From Phenylobacterium sp. (GTDB lineage: Bacteria; Pseudomonadota; Alphaproteobacteria; Caulobacterales; Caulobacteraceae), in NCBI RefSeq assembly GCF_030697305.1, contig NZ_JAUYQL010000010.1:1-61300 (forward strand): a DNA stretch of 61,300 nucleotides, in the 5' to 3' direction. A program made the translations under genes and the position numbers. A model generated the notes under the pieces. That model was given only the letters and a program-made list of their open reading frames with translations. It ran no database searches and was not told the origin of the DNA. Positions 16,720-24,609 of this stretch are shown here, one piece after another. Within the stretch, counting starts at the first letter, position 1. Each line of letters starts with the position of its first letter.

Positions 16720-17298
16720 TCACAGCTTTTCGCTGACCCGGATCGCCACGCGGCAGCCGGCGCGGATCAGCCCGGACAACAGGCGATGGCCGGGGGCCTC
16801 GAGTGCGCCTTCTTCCACGGCGAGGTCCCGGTGCGCCAGTTCCTCCTCGCGGAACGCGGCGAGTTCCTTGGCCAGTTCCGGTTCGCGCTCGGCGATCTCG
16901 GCGATCTGGTCGGCGTAGTGCGCCTCGATGACGGTCTCCACCGCTTCGGTGCAGGCGTGGGCGGCCTTGGGGCCCATCAGCGCGGTCCCGGCGCCCAGTG
17001 CGAAGCCCGCCAGTCGCCAGATCGGAGCCAGCGCGGTGGGCCGCACGCGCCGCTCGCTGAGCAAGGTCTCGAAGCGGGCGAGATGGCGGGCCTCGTGAGC
17101 TTCCATCTCCTGGAGCTGGCCGGCGATCCGCACCTGCGACGCGGCCTCGCCGAGCACCGCGCGCTGACCGCGGTAGATCGAAACGGCGCCGAGTTCGCCC
17201 GCGTGATCGACACGCAGGATCTCCGCCAGCCGGTCGGCGCGGGCGCCCGTCCCTGGCCTTGGAGGAACAGGTCTGGGCGGAACCGGCTTGTCGCTCAT
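16720..17298 (-). CDS. coq7: Demethoxyubiquinone hydroxylase (Coq7)
   Basis: Coq7 is the di-iron monooxygenase that hydroxylates demethoxyubiquinol in ubiquinone synthesis at the inner membrane. The protein is 192 aa from ATG 17298, which overlaps the dsbB stop as ATGA. Di-iron ligands fit the ferritin-like pattern: E35 in RVDHAGELGAVSIYRGQ, an ExxH in EMEAHEARHLARFE (about 64-77), E121 region in TEAVETVIEAHY, and ExxH in EEELAHRD (about 151-158). An upstream in-frame extension into dsbB exists but is only a shadow. The dsbB-coq7 order suggests translational coupling. Confidence 0.95.
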   Translation of the reverse strand: MSDKPVPPRPVPPRPGTGARADRLAEILRVDHAGELGAVSIYRGQRAVLGEAASQVRIAGQLQEMEAHEARHLARFETLLSERRVRPTALAPIWRLAGFALGAGTALMGPKAAHACTEAVETVIEAHYADQIAEIAEREPELAKELAAFREEELAHRDLAVEEGALEAPGHRLLSGLIRAGCRVAIRVSEKL

Positions 17299-17810
17299 CG
17301 CCTCGACCTCTCGTACAGGGCCGCCTGCAGGCTCAACGCGGCCAGGCCCAAGGAGATAAGCGCGTTCCATCCGGCCATGGAAAGTCCGCCGAACACCCAG
17401 GCCGCCTGATCGCAGCTCGGCGCCTTGGCCTTGGCGCCCAGCAAGAGTGAATCCATGGCGGCTGGGCTGACCGAGGCGCCGCTGCTGGCGCACGCCGCGG
17501 GGCCGGGCCAGAACTTCCATTCGGCGCCGGCATGCCACACCGCGAGCGCGACGCCGGCCAGGAAGATCGCCCCCAGCAGCAGATCGCTCGGCGCGCGCCA
17601 GCGCGGTCCTCCGGGCAGTCGCACCACCGCCATCGACACCGCGGCCAGCGTCCCCGCCACCCAATAGACCTCGCGCTGGCGAAGACACAGGGTGCAGGGG
17701 GCGAGACCGCCGAAGTGCTGGAAGGCATGAGCTGCGCCCAGCATGGCCGCAGCCGCGAGCAGCGCGAAGAACCGCCAACGGGTCAGGACAGGGCGCAGGA
17801 GGTCGTTCAT
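17295..17810 (-). CDS. dsbB: Disulfide bond formation protein DsbB
   Basis: DsbB is the four-helix inner-membrane quinone reductase that reoxidises periplasmic DsbA. The protein is 171 aa. The quinone-proximal CxxC is C39-T-L-C42 (APCTLCLRQRE), and the second periplasmic pair is C107 and C133. Hydrophobic helices are at about 13-30, 47-63, 76-92 and 138-160. It overlaps coq7 by 4 bp, which makes sense as both act around ubiquinone. No dsbA is in the window. Confidence 0.92.
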   Translation of the reverse strand: MNDLLRPVLTRWRFFALLAAAAMLGAAHAFQHFGGLAPCTLCLRQREVYWVAGTLAAVSMAVVRLPGGPRWRAPSDLLLGAIFLAGVALAVWHAGAEWKFWPGPAACASSGASVSPAAMDSLLLGAKAKAPSCDQAAWVFGGLSMAGWNALISLGLAALSLQAALYERSRR

Positions 17811-17850
17811 CGCCGCTGGTATCGCCGCAAGTCACCGCGGCGGCAACGGA

Positions 17851-18429
17851 TCAGTGCAGCAGCTTCCAGGCGAACGCGCCCGCGACCAGCACCACGACGC
17901 CGATGATCGTGTAGAGCGTCATGCGCCGCTCGACCTCGGCGCGGATCGCCGGTCCGAAGTACTTGAGCAGCGTCGCGGTGAGGAAGAAGCGTGCGCCACG
18001 GGTCAGCACCGAGGCCCAGACGAAAGTGAAGAAGCTGAACTGGGCGAGGCCCGAGGCGATGGTCACCAGCTTGTAGGGGATCGGCGTCAGCCCCTTCACC
18101 AGGATGACGGCCAGGCCGTACTTCTCGAACCAGGCCTGGAACGCGGCCTGGCCTTCGGCATGACCCATCAGCGCCAGCAGCCAGTGACCCAGCGGCTCCA
18201 GGTAGTACCCGATGGCGTAGCCCAGGCATCCGCCCAGGACCGAGGCCAAGGTGCAGAGTGCGGCGTAGACGTAGGCTCTCTTGGGATTGGCCAGCACCAT
18301 CGGGGCCAGCATCACGTCGGGCGGCACCGGGAAGAACGAGCTTTCGGCGAACGATACGGCGAACAGGGCGCTGGGGGCGTGGCGGGAAGCGGCCAGGCCC
18401 ATGACCCAGTCGTAGGCTTTGCGGAGCAT
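17851..18429 (-). CDS. YqaA-family (VTT/SNARE-associated, DedA-like) membrane protein
   Basis: A 192-residue inner-membrane protein. The sequence VSFAESSFFPVPPDVMLAPM (about 25-44) and GLAVILVKGLTPIPYKLVTIASG (about 104-126) are the re-entrant motifs of the VTT (DedA/YqaA) fold, whose members are thought to move lipids across the membrane or act in membrane homeostasis. ATG 18429 gives the family's usual length; an upstream open extension to 18813 has no family similarity. It lies upstream of dsbB-coq7 on the same strand with a 40-bp gap and may be co-transcribed. The 274 bp between this start and the gene at 18704 contain no convincing gene. Confidence 0.9.
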   Translation of the reverse strand: MLRKAYDWVMGLAASRHAPSALFAVSFAESSFFPVPPDVMLAPMVLANPKRAYVYAALCTLASVLGGCLGYAIGYYLEPLGHWLLALMGHAEGQAAFQAWFEKYGLAVILVKGLTPIPYKLVTIASGLAQFSFFTFVWASVLTRGARFFLTATLLKYFGPAIRAEVERRMTLYTIIGVVVLVAGAFAWKLLH

Positions 18430-18703
18430 CGGCGATCCCGGGGCGGCGGTTGCGTGTTCTGCTAGCAGGCGTCGAGTTAATTGTCCCGCAACGCCGTTGC
18501 GGAGACCCGCGCAATCGACCTCCGGCTCCTGGCGCTGTGCGCCCTCCCCATGTTGCGACGCCCAAGGCCCGCCAAAGGTGAATACGCGATCATGTTCGAT
18601 GCGTGCGCCGCTTGATGTGGACGAGGCGGCCCGGGCGGTGGAGGATGGGCGGAATACGGACCGCTGGCGCAACCCGCCGCGGATCACCAAGGACGTTCTG
18701 AGT

Positions 18704-18982
18704 ATGGATTCGGATCTGGCCACGGACCTGCAGGTCGCCGCCGACGAGGAACTCGAGCGCGCGACCCAGATAGAATGGTCGCAACTCGCCGAGTCCATGC
18801 CCTGGGGCGACACCTACGAGGGGTTCACGCCGGCCGGCCGCACGGTGTGCTTCGAGCGCGCCTACATGTGGGATTCCAACATGGGCGGCGACATCCGACT
18901 TGAGGTCAGCGTTTACGAGCCCAAGGATTACGAGCACGGCGTGAAGGTGACGGTGGTCATCCCGAGCGTGAAGCCGACATGA
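18704..18982 (+). CDS. Hypothetical acidic protein (92 aa)
   Basis: A small soluble acidic protein (MDSDLATDLQVAADEELERATQIEWSQLAESMPWGDTYEG... in part) with a beta-rich C-terminal half ending VKVTVVIPSVKPT. AAGGA lies 11 bp upstream of ATG 18704. The frame is open upstream and an alternative ATG at 18599 would add 35 residues that also look protein-like, so the start is uncertain. No known family; composition and codon use fit the genome. Confidence 0.62.
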   Translation: MDSDLATDLQVAADEELERATQIEWSQLAESMPWGDTYEGFTPAGRTVCFERAYMWDSNMGGDIRLEVSVYEPKDYEHGVKVTVVIPSVKPT

Positions 18983-19058
18983 CGCGCGACGCCAGCTGAG
19001 GCGGGCGCGCGAACGACCACAGAGACGCCGCCCAGGCGTCCGGCAAGGGAGATGAAGC

Positions 19059-19967
19059 GTGAAGCTGGCGTCATTGAAGGGCGGTCGCGACGGGCGGCTG
19101 GTGGTGGTCTCCCGGGACCTGGCGTGGTTCGCGGACGCAAGCACGGTGGCGCCCACGCTGCAGGCCGCCCTCGACGACTGGGAGCGTTGCGCGCCGCTGC
19201 TGATGGGCCTGTCGGAAAGTCTCGAACACGGCTCCGCGCCTCGGGAACGCTTCCGCGAGCATGACGCCGCAAGCCCCCTGCCGCGCGCTCTCCAGTGGTC
19301 CGACGGCTCGGCCTACCTGACCTCTCCGACGACCGGCGACCCGCTGATCCAGCAGGGCGCCTCCGACGGCTTCCTCGGTCCGCGCGACGCGCTCGCCATC
19401 GCCGATCCGGCCTGGGATCTCGACCTGGAAGCCGAGGTCGCGGTGGTGGTCGGCGATGTGCCGCGCGGCGCAGACCGGGCCACCGCGTTGGCCGCCGTGC
19501 GCCTGGTGATGCTGGCCAATGACGCTTCGCCGCGGGGCCTCGCCTTCTCGCCGGTCGCCGTCACCCCGGACGAACTGCCCGGCTGGAGGGACGGCAAGCT
19601 GCACGGCGCGCTGGAGGTGGAGCTGAACGGCGCCCTGTTCGGCCGCCCCGACGCCGGCGTCGACATGGCTTTCGACTTCGCCGACCTGATCTGCCACGCG
19701 GCCGCGACCCGCAGCCTGGCGGCCGGCGCGATCATCGGCTCCGGCGCGGTGTCGAATCGCGACGACAGCGGCGCGCAAGGCCGCGCGATCAGCGAAGGCG
19801 GCGTCGGCTATTCCTGCCTCGCAGAGTTGCGCAGCGTCGAGGCTCTTGCCTACGGGGCGCCCAGGACGCCGTTCCTGCAACCTGGCGACCGGGTGCGGAT
19901 TGAAATGCGCGACGCCCGCCGCCACTCGGTCTTCGGCGCCATCGAGCAGGAGGTCGTCGGCCTATGA
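19059..19967 (+). CDS. Fumarylacetoacetate hydrolase family protein
   Basis: A 302-residue FAH-family protein starting at GTG 19059 with AAGGGAGATG upstream. It has the longer N-terminal domain typical of the fumarylacetoacetase-like group (LQWSDGSAYL near 77-86, DLDLEAEVAVVVGDVPRG near 122-139 with the metal-binding Glu pair, and SRAISEGG-like AISEGGVGYS near 247-256). It is distinct from the shorter FAH protein at 12909-13772. The MarR gene starts inside its stop codon (ATGA overlap), so the regulator probably senses the substrate or product of this enzyme. Fumarylacetoacetate in tyrosine/homogentisate breakdown is a possible substrate, but no hmgA is nearby. Confidence 0.9.
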   Translation: MKLASLKGGRDGRLVVVSRDLAWFADASTVAPTLQAALDDWERCAPLLMGLSESLEHGSAPRERFREHDAASPLPRALQWSDGSAYLTSPTTGDPLIQQGASDGFLGPRDALAIADPAWDLDLEAEVAVVVGDVPRGADRATALAAVRLVMLANDASPRGLAFSPVAVTPDELPGWRDGKLHGALEVELNGALFGRPDAGVDMAFDFADLICHAAATRSLAAGAIIGSGAVSNRDDSGAQGRAISEGGVGYSCLAELRSVEALAYGAPRTPFLQPGDRVRIEMRDARRHSVFGAIEQEVVGL

Positions 19968-20485
19968 ATCTGCGTACGCCGCCACTTCAGGTTGACGACC
20001 CGGTCGCCGGCCTGACGCTGGACGCCTACCTGCCATATCGGCTGTCGGTGGCCTCCAACGCGGTCAGCCGGTTGATCGCGCGGGCCTATGAGGACCGCTT
20101 CGGCCTGACGATCCCGCAGTGGCGGCTGATGTGCGTGCTGGCCGAGGGCGGGGCGTCGAGCCCGGCGGCGATCGTCGGGCGCACCGGCATGGACAAGGTG
20201 ACCCTGAGCCGCGCGGCGCACGGCTTGCTGCAACGCCGGCTGGTGGAGCGCGCCGACAACCACGCCGATGCGCGATCCCACCTGCTGGCCCTGAGCACGG
20301 AGGGGCGGGCGCTCTATGTGGAGATCGCGCCATTGGCGCTGGCCTACGAGGCGGCGCTGATCGCCGGCCTGGCGCCGGACGAGGTGGCGATGATGAAGCG
20401 GCTGTTGCTCCGGCTGCAGTCGGCGGCCGCCGCCCTGGCCGGCGAGAATCCTACTGCGGAAGCGCCCCGGCGTCGGGAAGCTTGA
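19964..20485 (+). CDS. MarR-family transcriptional regulator
   Basis: A 173-residue winged-helix regulator. The dimerisation helix (LPYRLSVASNAVSRLIARAYEDRFGLTIPQWRLMCVLAE) leads into the HTH ASSPAAIVGRTGMDKVTLSRAAHGLLQRRLVERAD and the wing DNHADARSHLLALSTEG, which is the canonical MarR DxRxxxxxLT pattern. It is translationally coupled to the FAH-family gene (4-bp overlap). Its last 35 bp overlap the convergent gene at 20451-20783. Confidence 0.92.
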   Translation: MNLRTPPLQVDDPVAGLTLDAYLPYRLSVASNAVSRLIARAYEDRFGLTIPQWRLMCVLAEGGASSPAAIVGRTGMDKVTLSRAAHGLLQRRLVERADNHADARSHLLALSTEGRALYVEIAPLALAYEAALIAGLAPDEVAMMKRLLLRLQSAAAALAGENPTAEAPRRREA

Positions 20486-20783
20486 CGCTCCAGCGGTGGG
20501 AGCCTTCGCCGAACGGCAGGTGAAAGCCGAACGCCGCGCGCTTTTCCTGATCGCGCCAGATGTCCTCGAAGCAGTTGATCACCGCGGTCTCGAGGTCTTC
20601 CGGGATGTGCAGCACGTCGACGCCGAACTCGCGCGCCAGTTGTTCGATGACCGTGCGCCGGTGGGCCTGGCCGCCCAGCGCCAGCAGGGTCTCGCGGATG
20701 CACTTGGCCATGTCATGGCGGCGCCGTGGCGGACGCTTGCCGCGCCGTTCAACGGCGATTTCCTTGATGGCGATCATGCCCAT
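20451..20783 (-). CDS. Hypothetical protein with winged-helix-like region
   Basis: A 110-residue basic protein. The segment MAKCIRETLLALGGQAHRRTVIEQLAREFGVDVLHIPEDLETAVINCFED looks like a small winged-helix (restriction-system or Mrr_N-like) fold, followed by FGFHLPFGEGSHRWSVK. No named family. Start options are ATG 20783 or the internal Met near residue 25. It overlaps the end of the MarR gene by 35 bp in convergent orientation. Gap 20784-20900 after it contains nothing recognisable. Confidence 0.65.
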   Translation of the reverse strand: MGMIAIKEIAVERRGKRPPRRRHDMAKCIRETLLALGGQAHRRTVIEQLAREFGVDVLHIPEDLETAVINCFEDIWRDQEKRAAFGFHLPFGEGSHRWSVKLPDAGALPQ

Positions 20784-20900
20784 GGCGCAAGCCTAGATCG
20801 TCCCGGTTTAGCAGGGCGTTAAAGCCGGAACCTCTCTTCGCCTGTCACCTGGAGCGCGAGCGCGCAGCCTGCAACCGATCTCGCCTGGCAGGCGAATCCC

Positions 20901-22802
20901 TCAGCCGGCCCCCATGGCGACGGCGACGCGGTACACCAGCAAGGAAGACAGGTACGCCAGCGCTGTCATGTAGAAGAACATCACCGCGGCCCACATCCAG
21001 CTGTTGGTCTCGCGCTTCACCACGCCCAGCGTCGCGGCGCACTGCGGGGCGAACACGTACCAGGCCAGGAACGACAGGCCGGTGGCCATCGACCAGTGGT
21101 TTGACAGCGTGGTGGCCAGCGCGCCGGGGGCCGCATCCGCGTCGGCCACGGCGTACACGGTGCCCAGCGCCGCAACCGCAACTTCCCGTGCGGCGAAGCC
21201 CGGCACCAGGGCTACGGTCATCTGCCAGTTGAAGCCGATCGGGGCCAGCAGCGGTTGGACCGCATGGCCGATCATGCCGGCGAAGCTGTAGTCGATGGCC
21301 GGCTGCGTCGCGCCGGGGGGCGGTCCGGGGAAGGTCGACAGCACCCAGACCAGCACCATCAGCGGCAGGATCAGGCGCCCGGCGCGGCTGATGAAGATCA
21401 TCGCCCGTTGCCACAGGTTGCGCAGCACGTTGGCCGGGTCTGGCGCCTTGTAGGTCGGCAGCTCCATCAGGAACGGCTCGACCGCGCCGCGCCAGAACAC
21501 CTTGCGCGCCAGGAACGAGATCGCGAGCGCGCTGAGGATGCCGGCGGCGTAGAGGCCGAACATCACCAGGCCTTGCAGGGCGAACATGCCGCCCACCGTG
21601 CGCTGCGGAATGAAGGCCGAGATGATCAGGGTATAGACCGGGATCCGCGCCGAACAGGTCATCAGCGGCGCGACCAGGATGGTGGTCAGCCGGTCGCGTT
21701 TGTTGTCGATCGTCCGCGTCGCCATGATGCCGGGGATCGCGCAGGCGAAGCTGGAGAGCAGCGGGATGAAGGCGCGCCCGTGCAGGCCCGCCCCGCCCAT
21801 GATGCGGTCCATCAGAAACGCGGCCCGGGCCATGTAGCCGAAGTCCTCCAGAACCAGGATGAAGAAGAACAGCACCAGGATCTGGGGGATGAACACCAGC
21901 ACGCTGCCGACGCCGGAGATCAGGCCGTCGACGATGAAGCTGCGCGCCAGCCCATCGGGCAGCACGGCGGCGACCAGTTGGCCCAGCCACAGGAACGCCG
22001 CCTCGATGCCGTCCTGCGCCGGCCCGGCCCAGGTGAACACCGCTTGGAACATGACGAACAGCAGGGTCAGCAGGATCGCCAGGCCGGCGACCGGGTGCAG
22101 CAGCACGGCGTCGGCGCGCGCAGTGAAGGTGTCGGGGCGTTCCGGCGGGCGGACATAGGCCTTGAGGATGCGCTGGGCTTCCCGGTGGGCGCGGCGGATC
22201 TCGGCGGCCGCCGGCTCGCGCCAGGTGTTGTCGAGGGCGGGGGCCGCGGCCTGGACCACCTCATCGATCTTGGCGACCAGCTCGTCGATCCCGCGCTTGC
22301 GGGTGGCGACCGTGGTGACGATCGGGCAGCCCAGTTCGCGCGACAGCCCGTCCAGGTCGATGCGCAGGCCCTGACGCTGGGCGATGTCGTACATGTTCAT
22401 CGCCAGCACCATGGGGCGGCCGACGTCGCGCAGTTCCAGGATCAGCCGCAGCACCAGCCGCAGGTTGGTGGCGTCGGCGACGCAGACGATGACTTCGGGC
22501 GTCTCCTCGCCGGCCAGGCGGCCCAGCACCGCGTCGCGGGTCACCGCCTCGTCGGGGCTGCGCGCGCGCAGGGAGTAGGTGCCGGGCAGGTCGAGGATCG
22601 ACAGGCGCCGGCCGCTGGCCGTTTCGACGTGGCCTTCCTTGCGCTCGACAGTGACGCCGGCGTAGTTCGCGACCTTCTGGCGCGCGCCGGTGAGCGCGTT
22701 GAACAGCGCCGTCTTGCCGGAATTGGGATTGCCCACCAGGGCGATGCGGGCGGGCGCCAGGCCCGCCGCGCGCGGCGGGGCGGTAAGGACGGCCTCGCTC
22801 AT
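20901..22802 (-). CDS. feoB: Ferrous iron transporter B
   Basis: FeoB is the inner-membrane Fe2+ permease with an N-terminal G-protein domain. The protein is 633 aa. GTPase motifs are G1 GNPNSGKT (24-31), G2 in the ANYAGVTVERK segment, G3 DLPGTY (71-76) and G4 NMYD (about 137-140). The C-terminal two-thirds holds about eight helices with the paired Gate motifs, including SCARIPVYTLIISAF (core Cys) and FAPQCAATLGVVKRET. feoA overlaps its start by 4 bp. The operon is probably Fur-regulated and serves iron uptake at low oxygen. Confidence 0.97.
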   Translation of the reverse strand: MSEAVLTAPPRAAGLAPARIALVGNPNSGKTALFNALTGARQKVANYAGVTVERKEGHVETASGRRLSILDLPGTYSLRARSPDEAVTRDAVLGRLAGEETPEVIVCVADATNLRLVLRLILELRDVGRPMVLAMNMYDIAQRQGLRIDLDGLSRELGCPIVTTVATRKRGIDELVAKIDEVVQAAAPALDNTWREPAAAEIRRAHREAQRILKAYVRPPERPDTFTARADAVLLHPVAGLAILLTLLFVMFQAVFTWAGPAQDGIEAAFLWLGQLVAAVLPDGLARSFIVDGLISGVGSVLVFIPQILVLFFFILVLEDFGYMARAAFLMDRIMGGAGLHGRAFIPLLSSFACAIPGIMATRTIDNKRDRLTTILVAPLMTCSARIPVYTLIISAFIPQRTVGGMFALQGLVMFGLYAAGILSALAISFLARKVFWRGAVEPFLMELPTYKAPDPANVLRNLWQRAMIFISRAGRLILPLMVLVWVLSTFPGPPPGATQPAIDYSFAGMIGHAVQPLLAPIGFNWQMTVALVPGFAAREVAVAALGTVYAVADADAAPGALATTLSNHWSMATGLSFLAWYVFAPQCAATLGVVKRETNSWMWAAVMFFYMTALAYLSSLLVYRVAVAMGAG

Positions 22803-23128
22803 CGGGCGCGCCGCGCGTCCAGCCGGATGTAGACGTCTTCGGCGTCGCGCCGCCGCAAGGCCACGCGCATGTCGTCCAGCCGCACGGCCAGCGGATCGGC
22901 GCCGATCGCGCCCTGGTGCATCACCTCGATCTGAGCGCCCTCGACGAAGCCGAACTCCAGCAGCCGGCGCTCCAGCTCGTGCACGTCGACCCCGTGGCCG
23001 TCGGCATGGCTCTCGGCGCGAACCTCGACGATCACCCCGCGGTCGCCGACCCGCGCCGCGCTCAGGCGCAGCACCTGGCCGTCGGCGACGGCCGCGCCGT
23101 CATCGGGCTGGGCGAGGGTTTCAGTCAT
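22799..23128 (-). CDS. feoA: Ferrous iron transport protein A
   Basis: FeoA is a small cytosolic SH3-like partner of FeoB. The 109-residue protein has LSAARVGDRGVIVEV, the ELERRLLEFGFVEGAQIEVMHQG segment and a C-terminal ALRRRDAEDVYIRL, matching the FeoA fold (LxExGFxxGxxVxVxxxxPxxxPxxxxxxxxxxALRxxxAxxI). ATG 23128 was chosen; longer frames run into the regulatory region. It overlaps feoB by ATGA. A Fur-like site lies 24 bp upstream. Confidence 0.92.
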   Translation of the reverse strand: MTETLAQPDDGAAVADGQVLRLSAARVGDRGVIVEVRAESHADGHGVDVHELERRLLEFGFVEGAQIEVMHQGAIGADPLAVRLDDMRVALRRRDAEDVYIRLDARRAR

Positions 23129-23151
23129 GGAGCGTCCCGACGGCCGCAAAA

Positions 23152-23166
23152 TGCGACTGATTATCA
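23152..23166 (-). promoter_or_regulatory. Fur-like operator upstream of feoAB
   Basis: On the minus strand the sequence reads TGATAATCAGTCGCA. The left arm TGATAAT matches the 7-1-7 Fur consensus (TGATAATnATTATCA) perfectly; the right arm is only partly conserved (4 of 7). Position 24-38 bp upstream of feoA fits an operator. Confidence 0.5.
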
Positions 23167-23203
23167 ACTATGTCATCGCCGTCGGGGGTGCAAGGGCGGC
23201 GCG

Positions 23204-23230
23204 TTGACGCTCGCCGTTCGATGGCTAGAG
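23204..23230 (+). promoter_or_regulatory. Housekeeping promoter of tRNA-Leu copy 1
   Basis: TTGACG (23204-23209), 14-bp spacer, GCTAGAG (23224-23230). This matches the Caulobacter sigma-73 pattern (TTGACGs-N10-14-GCTAnAwC) and lies 45 bp upstream of the tRNA. Confidence 0.65.
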
Positions 23231-23262
23231 TGCCGGCCGCCTCCGGCTGGTCGCTATGCGCC

Positions 23263-23359
23263 GCCGGGCCGCGCGCGGGCGTGGTGGAATTGGTAGACGC
23301 GCCGGACTCAAAATCCGGTTCCGCAAGGAGTGTCGGTTCGAGCCCGACCGCCCGCACCA
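23263..23359 (+). repeat. 97-bp direct repeat, copy 1 (12 bp + whole tRNA-Leu)
   Basis: Bases 23263-23359 are identical to 24610-24706: 12 bp GCCGGGCCGCGC plus the entire 85-bp tRNA-Leu gene with CCA. The repeat units are 1,347 bp apart and enclose the first toxin/immunity pair. Beyond CCA the two copies share only CGCCTGA and then the SOS promoter region, with a ~50-bp extra segment in copy 2. Confidence 0.95.
23275..23359 (+). tRNA. tRNA-Leu(CAA), copy 1
   Basis: An 85-nt class II tRNA with CCA encoded. The acceptor GCGGGCG pairs with CGCCCGC, the discriminator is A, and the anticodon stem CCGGA/TCCGG encloses CTCAAAA, giving anticodon CAA (reads UUG). The variable arm and TTCGAGC T-loop are normal. 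An identical copy follows at 24622-24706. Confidence 0.97.
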
Positions 23360-23368
23360 CGCCTGAAT

Positions 23369-23383
23369 GTTCCTATTTTGTTC
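23369..23383 (+). promoter_or_regulatory. LexA (SOS) box 1
   Basis: GTTC-CTATTTT-GTTC is a perfect match to the alphaproteobacterial SOS operator GTTC-N7-GTTC. It sits 10 bp after the tRNA and directly abuts a -35-like TTGACT (23384-23389), 67 bp upstream of the toxin start, so LexA would block transcription of the toxin gene until DNA damage. Confidence 0.82.
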
Positions 23384-23449
23384 TTGACTTCAAGCTGCGC
23401 TGTGAGACAGTGGGCGAGGGAAGGCGTCCGGCAATTGAGCGAGAAACAT

Positions 23450-24112
23450 ATGGCGCGTATGTCGACGAGTCAGCCGAGGACAGTTCAGGATGTTGATGGC
23501 GAGCCATATCGCCAAATGATCGCCGGTCATCAACAGCGACAGTCGAACTTGGAGAAATCGCTGACTGACGCCGGACAGAAGGTGCGGGCTTTTGCAAAGA
23601 CGCATCCCGGCGCCATCGAATCGATAATTCCCGTGTGGGGCTCAGCGCGTGAGGCGATTGCGGACGCCTCCGACGGCGATGTCCCTGGCGCCGTAGGCAA
23701 TGCGTTGCTTGCCGGTACCGACCTGCTAGCCGGGGGATTGATCGTAAAGGGCGTGGTCCGGGGCGCGAAGGTGCTCAGGCCTGGCGTTTCGACTTCCTGG
23801 AAGGCGGTTCGTGGCCGCATGGGCAAGGAAGGTTACTTGCAACCTTATCAGCATGGACACCATGCATTGATCCCCAACAATGGATGGGGAAAGGCAATTC
23901 CGGACGCAATCAAGAATCACCCACTGAACATCAAGGGCATGCCGAACCGAGAGGTCCACGGCCGAATTCATGGTTCCTACAAAAGCAAGCTGCAGTACAG
24001 TATTCCGGAGCGCTATTATTACGGTACGCCCGCATGGGTGAAGGCAGGCAGCGCGTCCGCCGTGGGGCATCCTGTCGTGAGCGCCAGGGAGGCGGCGGAA
24101 CGCCGGCGATGA
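23450..24112 (+). CDS. Orphan polymorphic-toxin-like protein with HNH/Rhs-tip nuclease domain
   Basis: A 220-residue protein from ATG 23450 (GAGCGAGA 5 bp upstream); longer frames would begin inside the tRNA. Residues 1-50 are hydrophilic and helical; residues 56-104 (SIIPVWGSAREAIADASDG then a Gly/Ala/Leu hydrophobic stretch) resemble the pre-toxin linker of Rhs and other polymorphic toxins. Residues 125-200 hold a His-rich domain: HGHHALIPNNGWG (135-147), IKNHPLNIKGMP (154-165), EVHGRIHGSY (168-177) and YYYGTPAWVKAG (189-200), the pattern of HNH-type nuclease tips on Rhs proteins. There is no signal peptide, Rhs core or secretion adaptor. The gene is probably SOS-induced and the next gene starts 1 bp after its stop, as expected for a toxin with its immunity protein. 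Nuclease activity is inferred from motifs. Confidence 0.8.
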   Translation: MARMSTSQPRTVQDVDGEPYRQMIAGHQQRQSNLEKSLTDAGQKVRAFAKTHPGAIESIIPVWGSAREAIADASDGDVPGAVGNALLAGTDLLAGGLIVKGVVRGAKVLRPGVSTSWKAVRGRMGKEGYLQPYQHGHHALIPNNGWGKAIPDAIKNHPLNIKGMPNREVHGRIHGSYKSKLQYSIPERYYYGTPAWVKAGSASAVGHPVVSAREAAERRR

Positions 24113-24113
24113 T

Positions 24114-24575
24114 TTGAGGCGGGCTATCTGGCGGTTGCTGAACCGCTTCCTGTTTGCAGAGGGGCGGGCCGATCGCCGGGAGTACTGGCTCGTAGCCGCC
24201 CCTCTTGTCGTCTGGATCACATCCCACGCCATCTACTTGGAGACTCGATGGCCGGAAGGTCCAGCAGACGGAGAGCAGGGCTTTGCAGGGTTTCTCTTTC
24301 GCTTTTTTGTGGCGTTTCCGTTTCTGATTTCAATTGTCGCGCGACGCTTGCATGACCTTGGACACAGCATCCTTCTGGTGTCGGCGATCATGCCCGTTGT
24401 CCTGATTGTACACTCGTTCGACGAGGACATGGAGGCTGGTTGGCTGAAGATACTTCTTGTCTCATTACAATTCGCCTTCTACGCCGCCGGTCTCCTCACC
24501 CTGGGGTTGCTCAAGGGACAGCAGGCTGAAAATGAACACCGCCCGCCCAAGCGCGAGCGTTCCGGCGAGCCTTGA
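24114..24575 (+). CDS. DUF805-like membrane protein, probable immunity protein
   Basis: A 153-residue inner-membrane protein starting at TTG 24114, immediately after the toxin stop. FLFAEGRADRREYWLVA (about 12-28) and ARRLHDLGHSILLV (about 76-89) are the signatures of DUF805 (YhaH family): an N-terminal GRxxRxxYW and the RRLHDxG motif between helices. Four hydrophobic segments follow the family layout. DUF805 is a general family, but adjacency to a nuclease toxin with almost no gap suggests it serves here as the cognate immunity or membrane-level protection factor. A soluble nuclease would normally have a soluble inhibitor, so an alternative is that the membrane protein blocks toxin entry. 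Confidence 0.78.
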   Translation: MRRAIWRLLNRFLFAEGRADRREYWLVAAPLVVWITSHAIYLETRWPEGPADGEQGFAGFLFRFFVAFPFLISIVARRLHDLGHSILLVSAIMPVVLIVHSFDEDMEAGWLKILLVSLQFAFYAAGLLTLGLLKGQQAENEHRPPKRERSGEP

Positions 24576-24595
24576 CGCACCGCCGCCTCTAAATT
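24572..24595 (+). promoter_or_regulatory. Putative promoter of tRNA-Leu copy 2
   Basis: TTGACG (24572-24577) overlaps the stop codon of the immunity gene, and TCTAAATT follows at 24588-24595, about 27 bp upstream of the second tRNA. The -35 box is identical to that of copy 1; the spacing of 10 bp lies in the sigma-73 range. Confidence 0.45.
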
Positions 24596-24609
24596 GCCTT
24601 GCCCCGCTG

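Noticed and set aside
16720..17835. 371-residue fusion of an N-terminal extension to Coq7
   Set aside because: The extension is an out-of-frame reading of dsbB; the ATGA overlap at 17295-17298 marks the true start.
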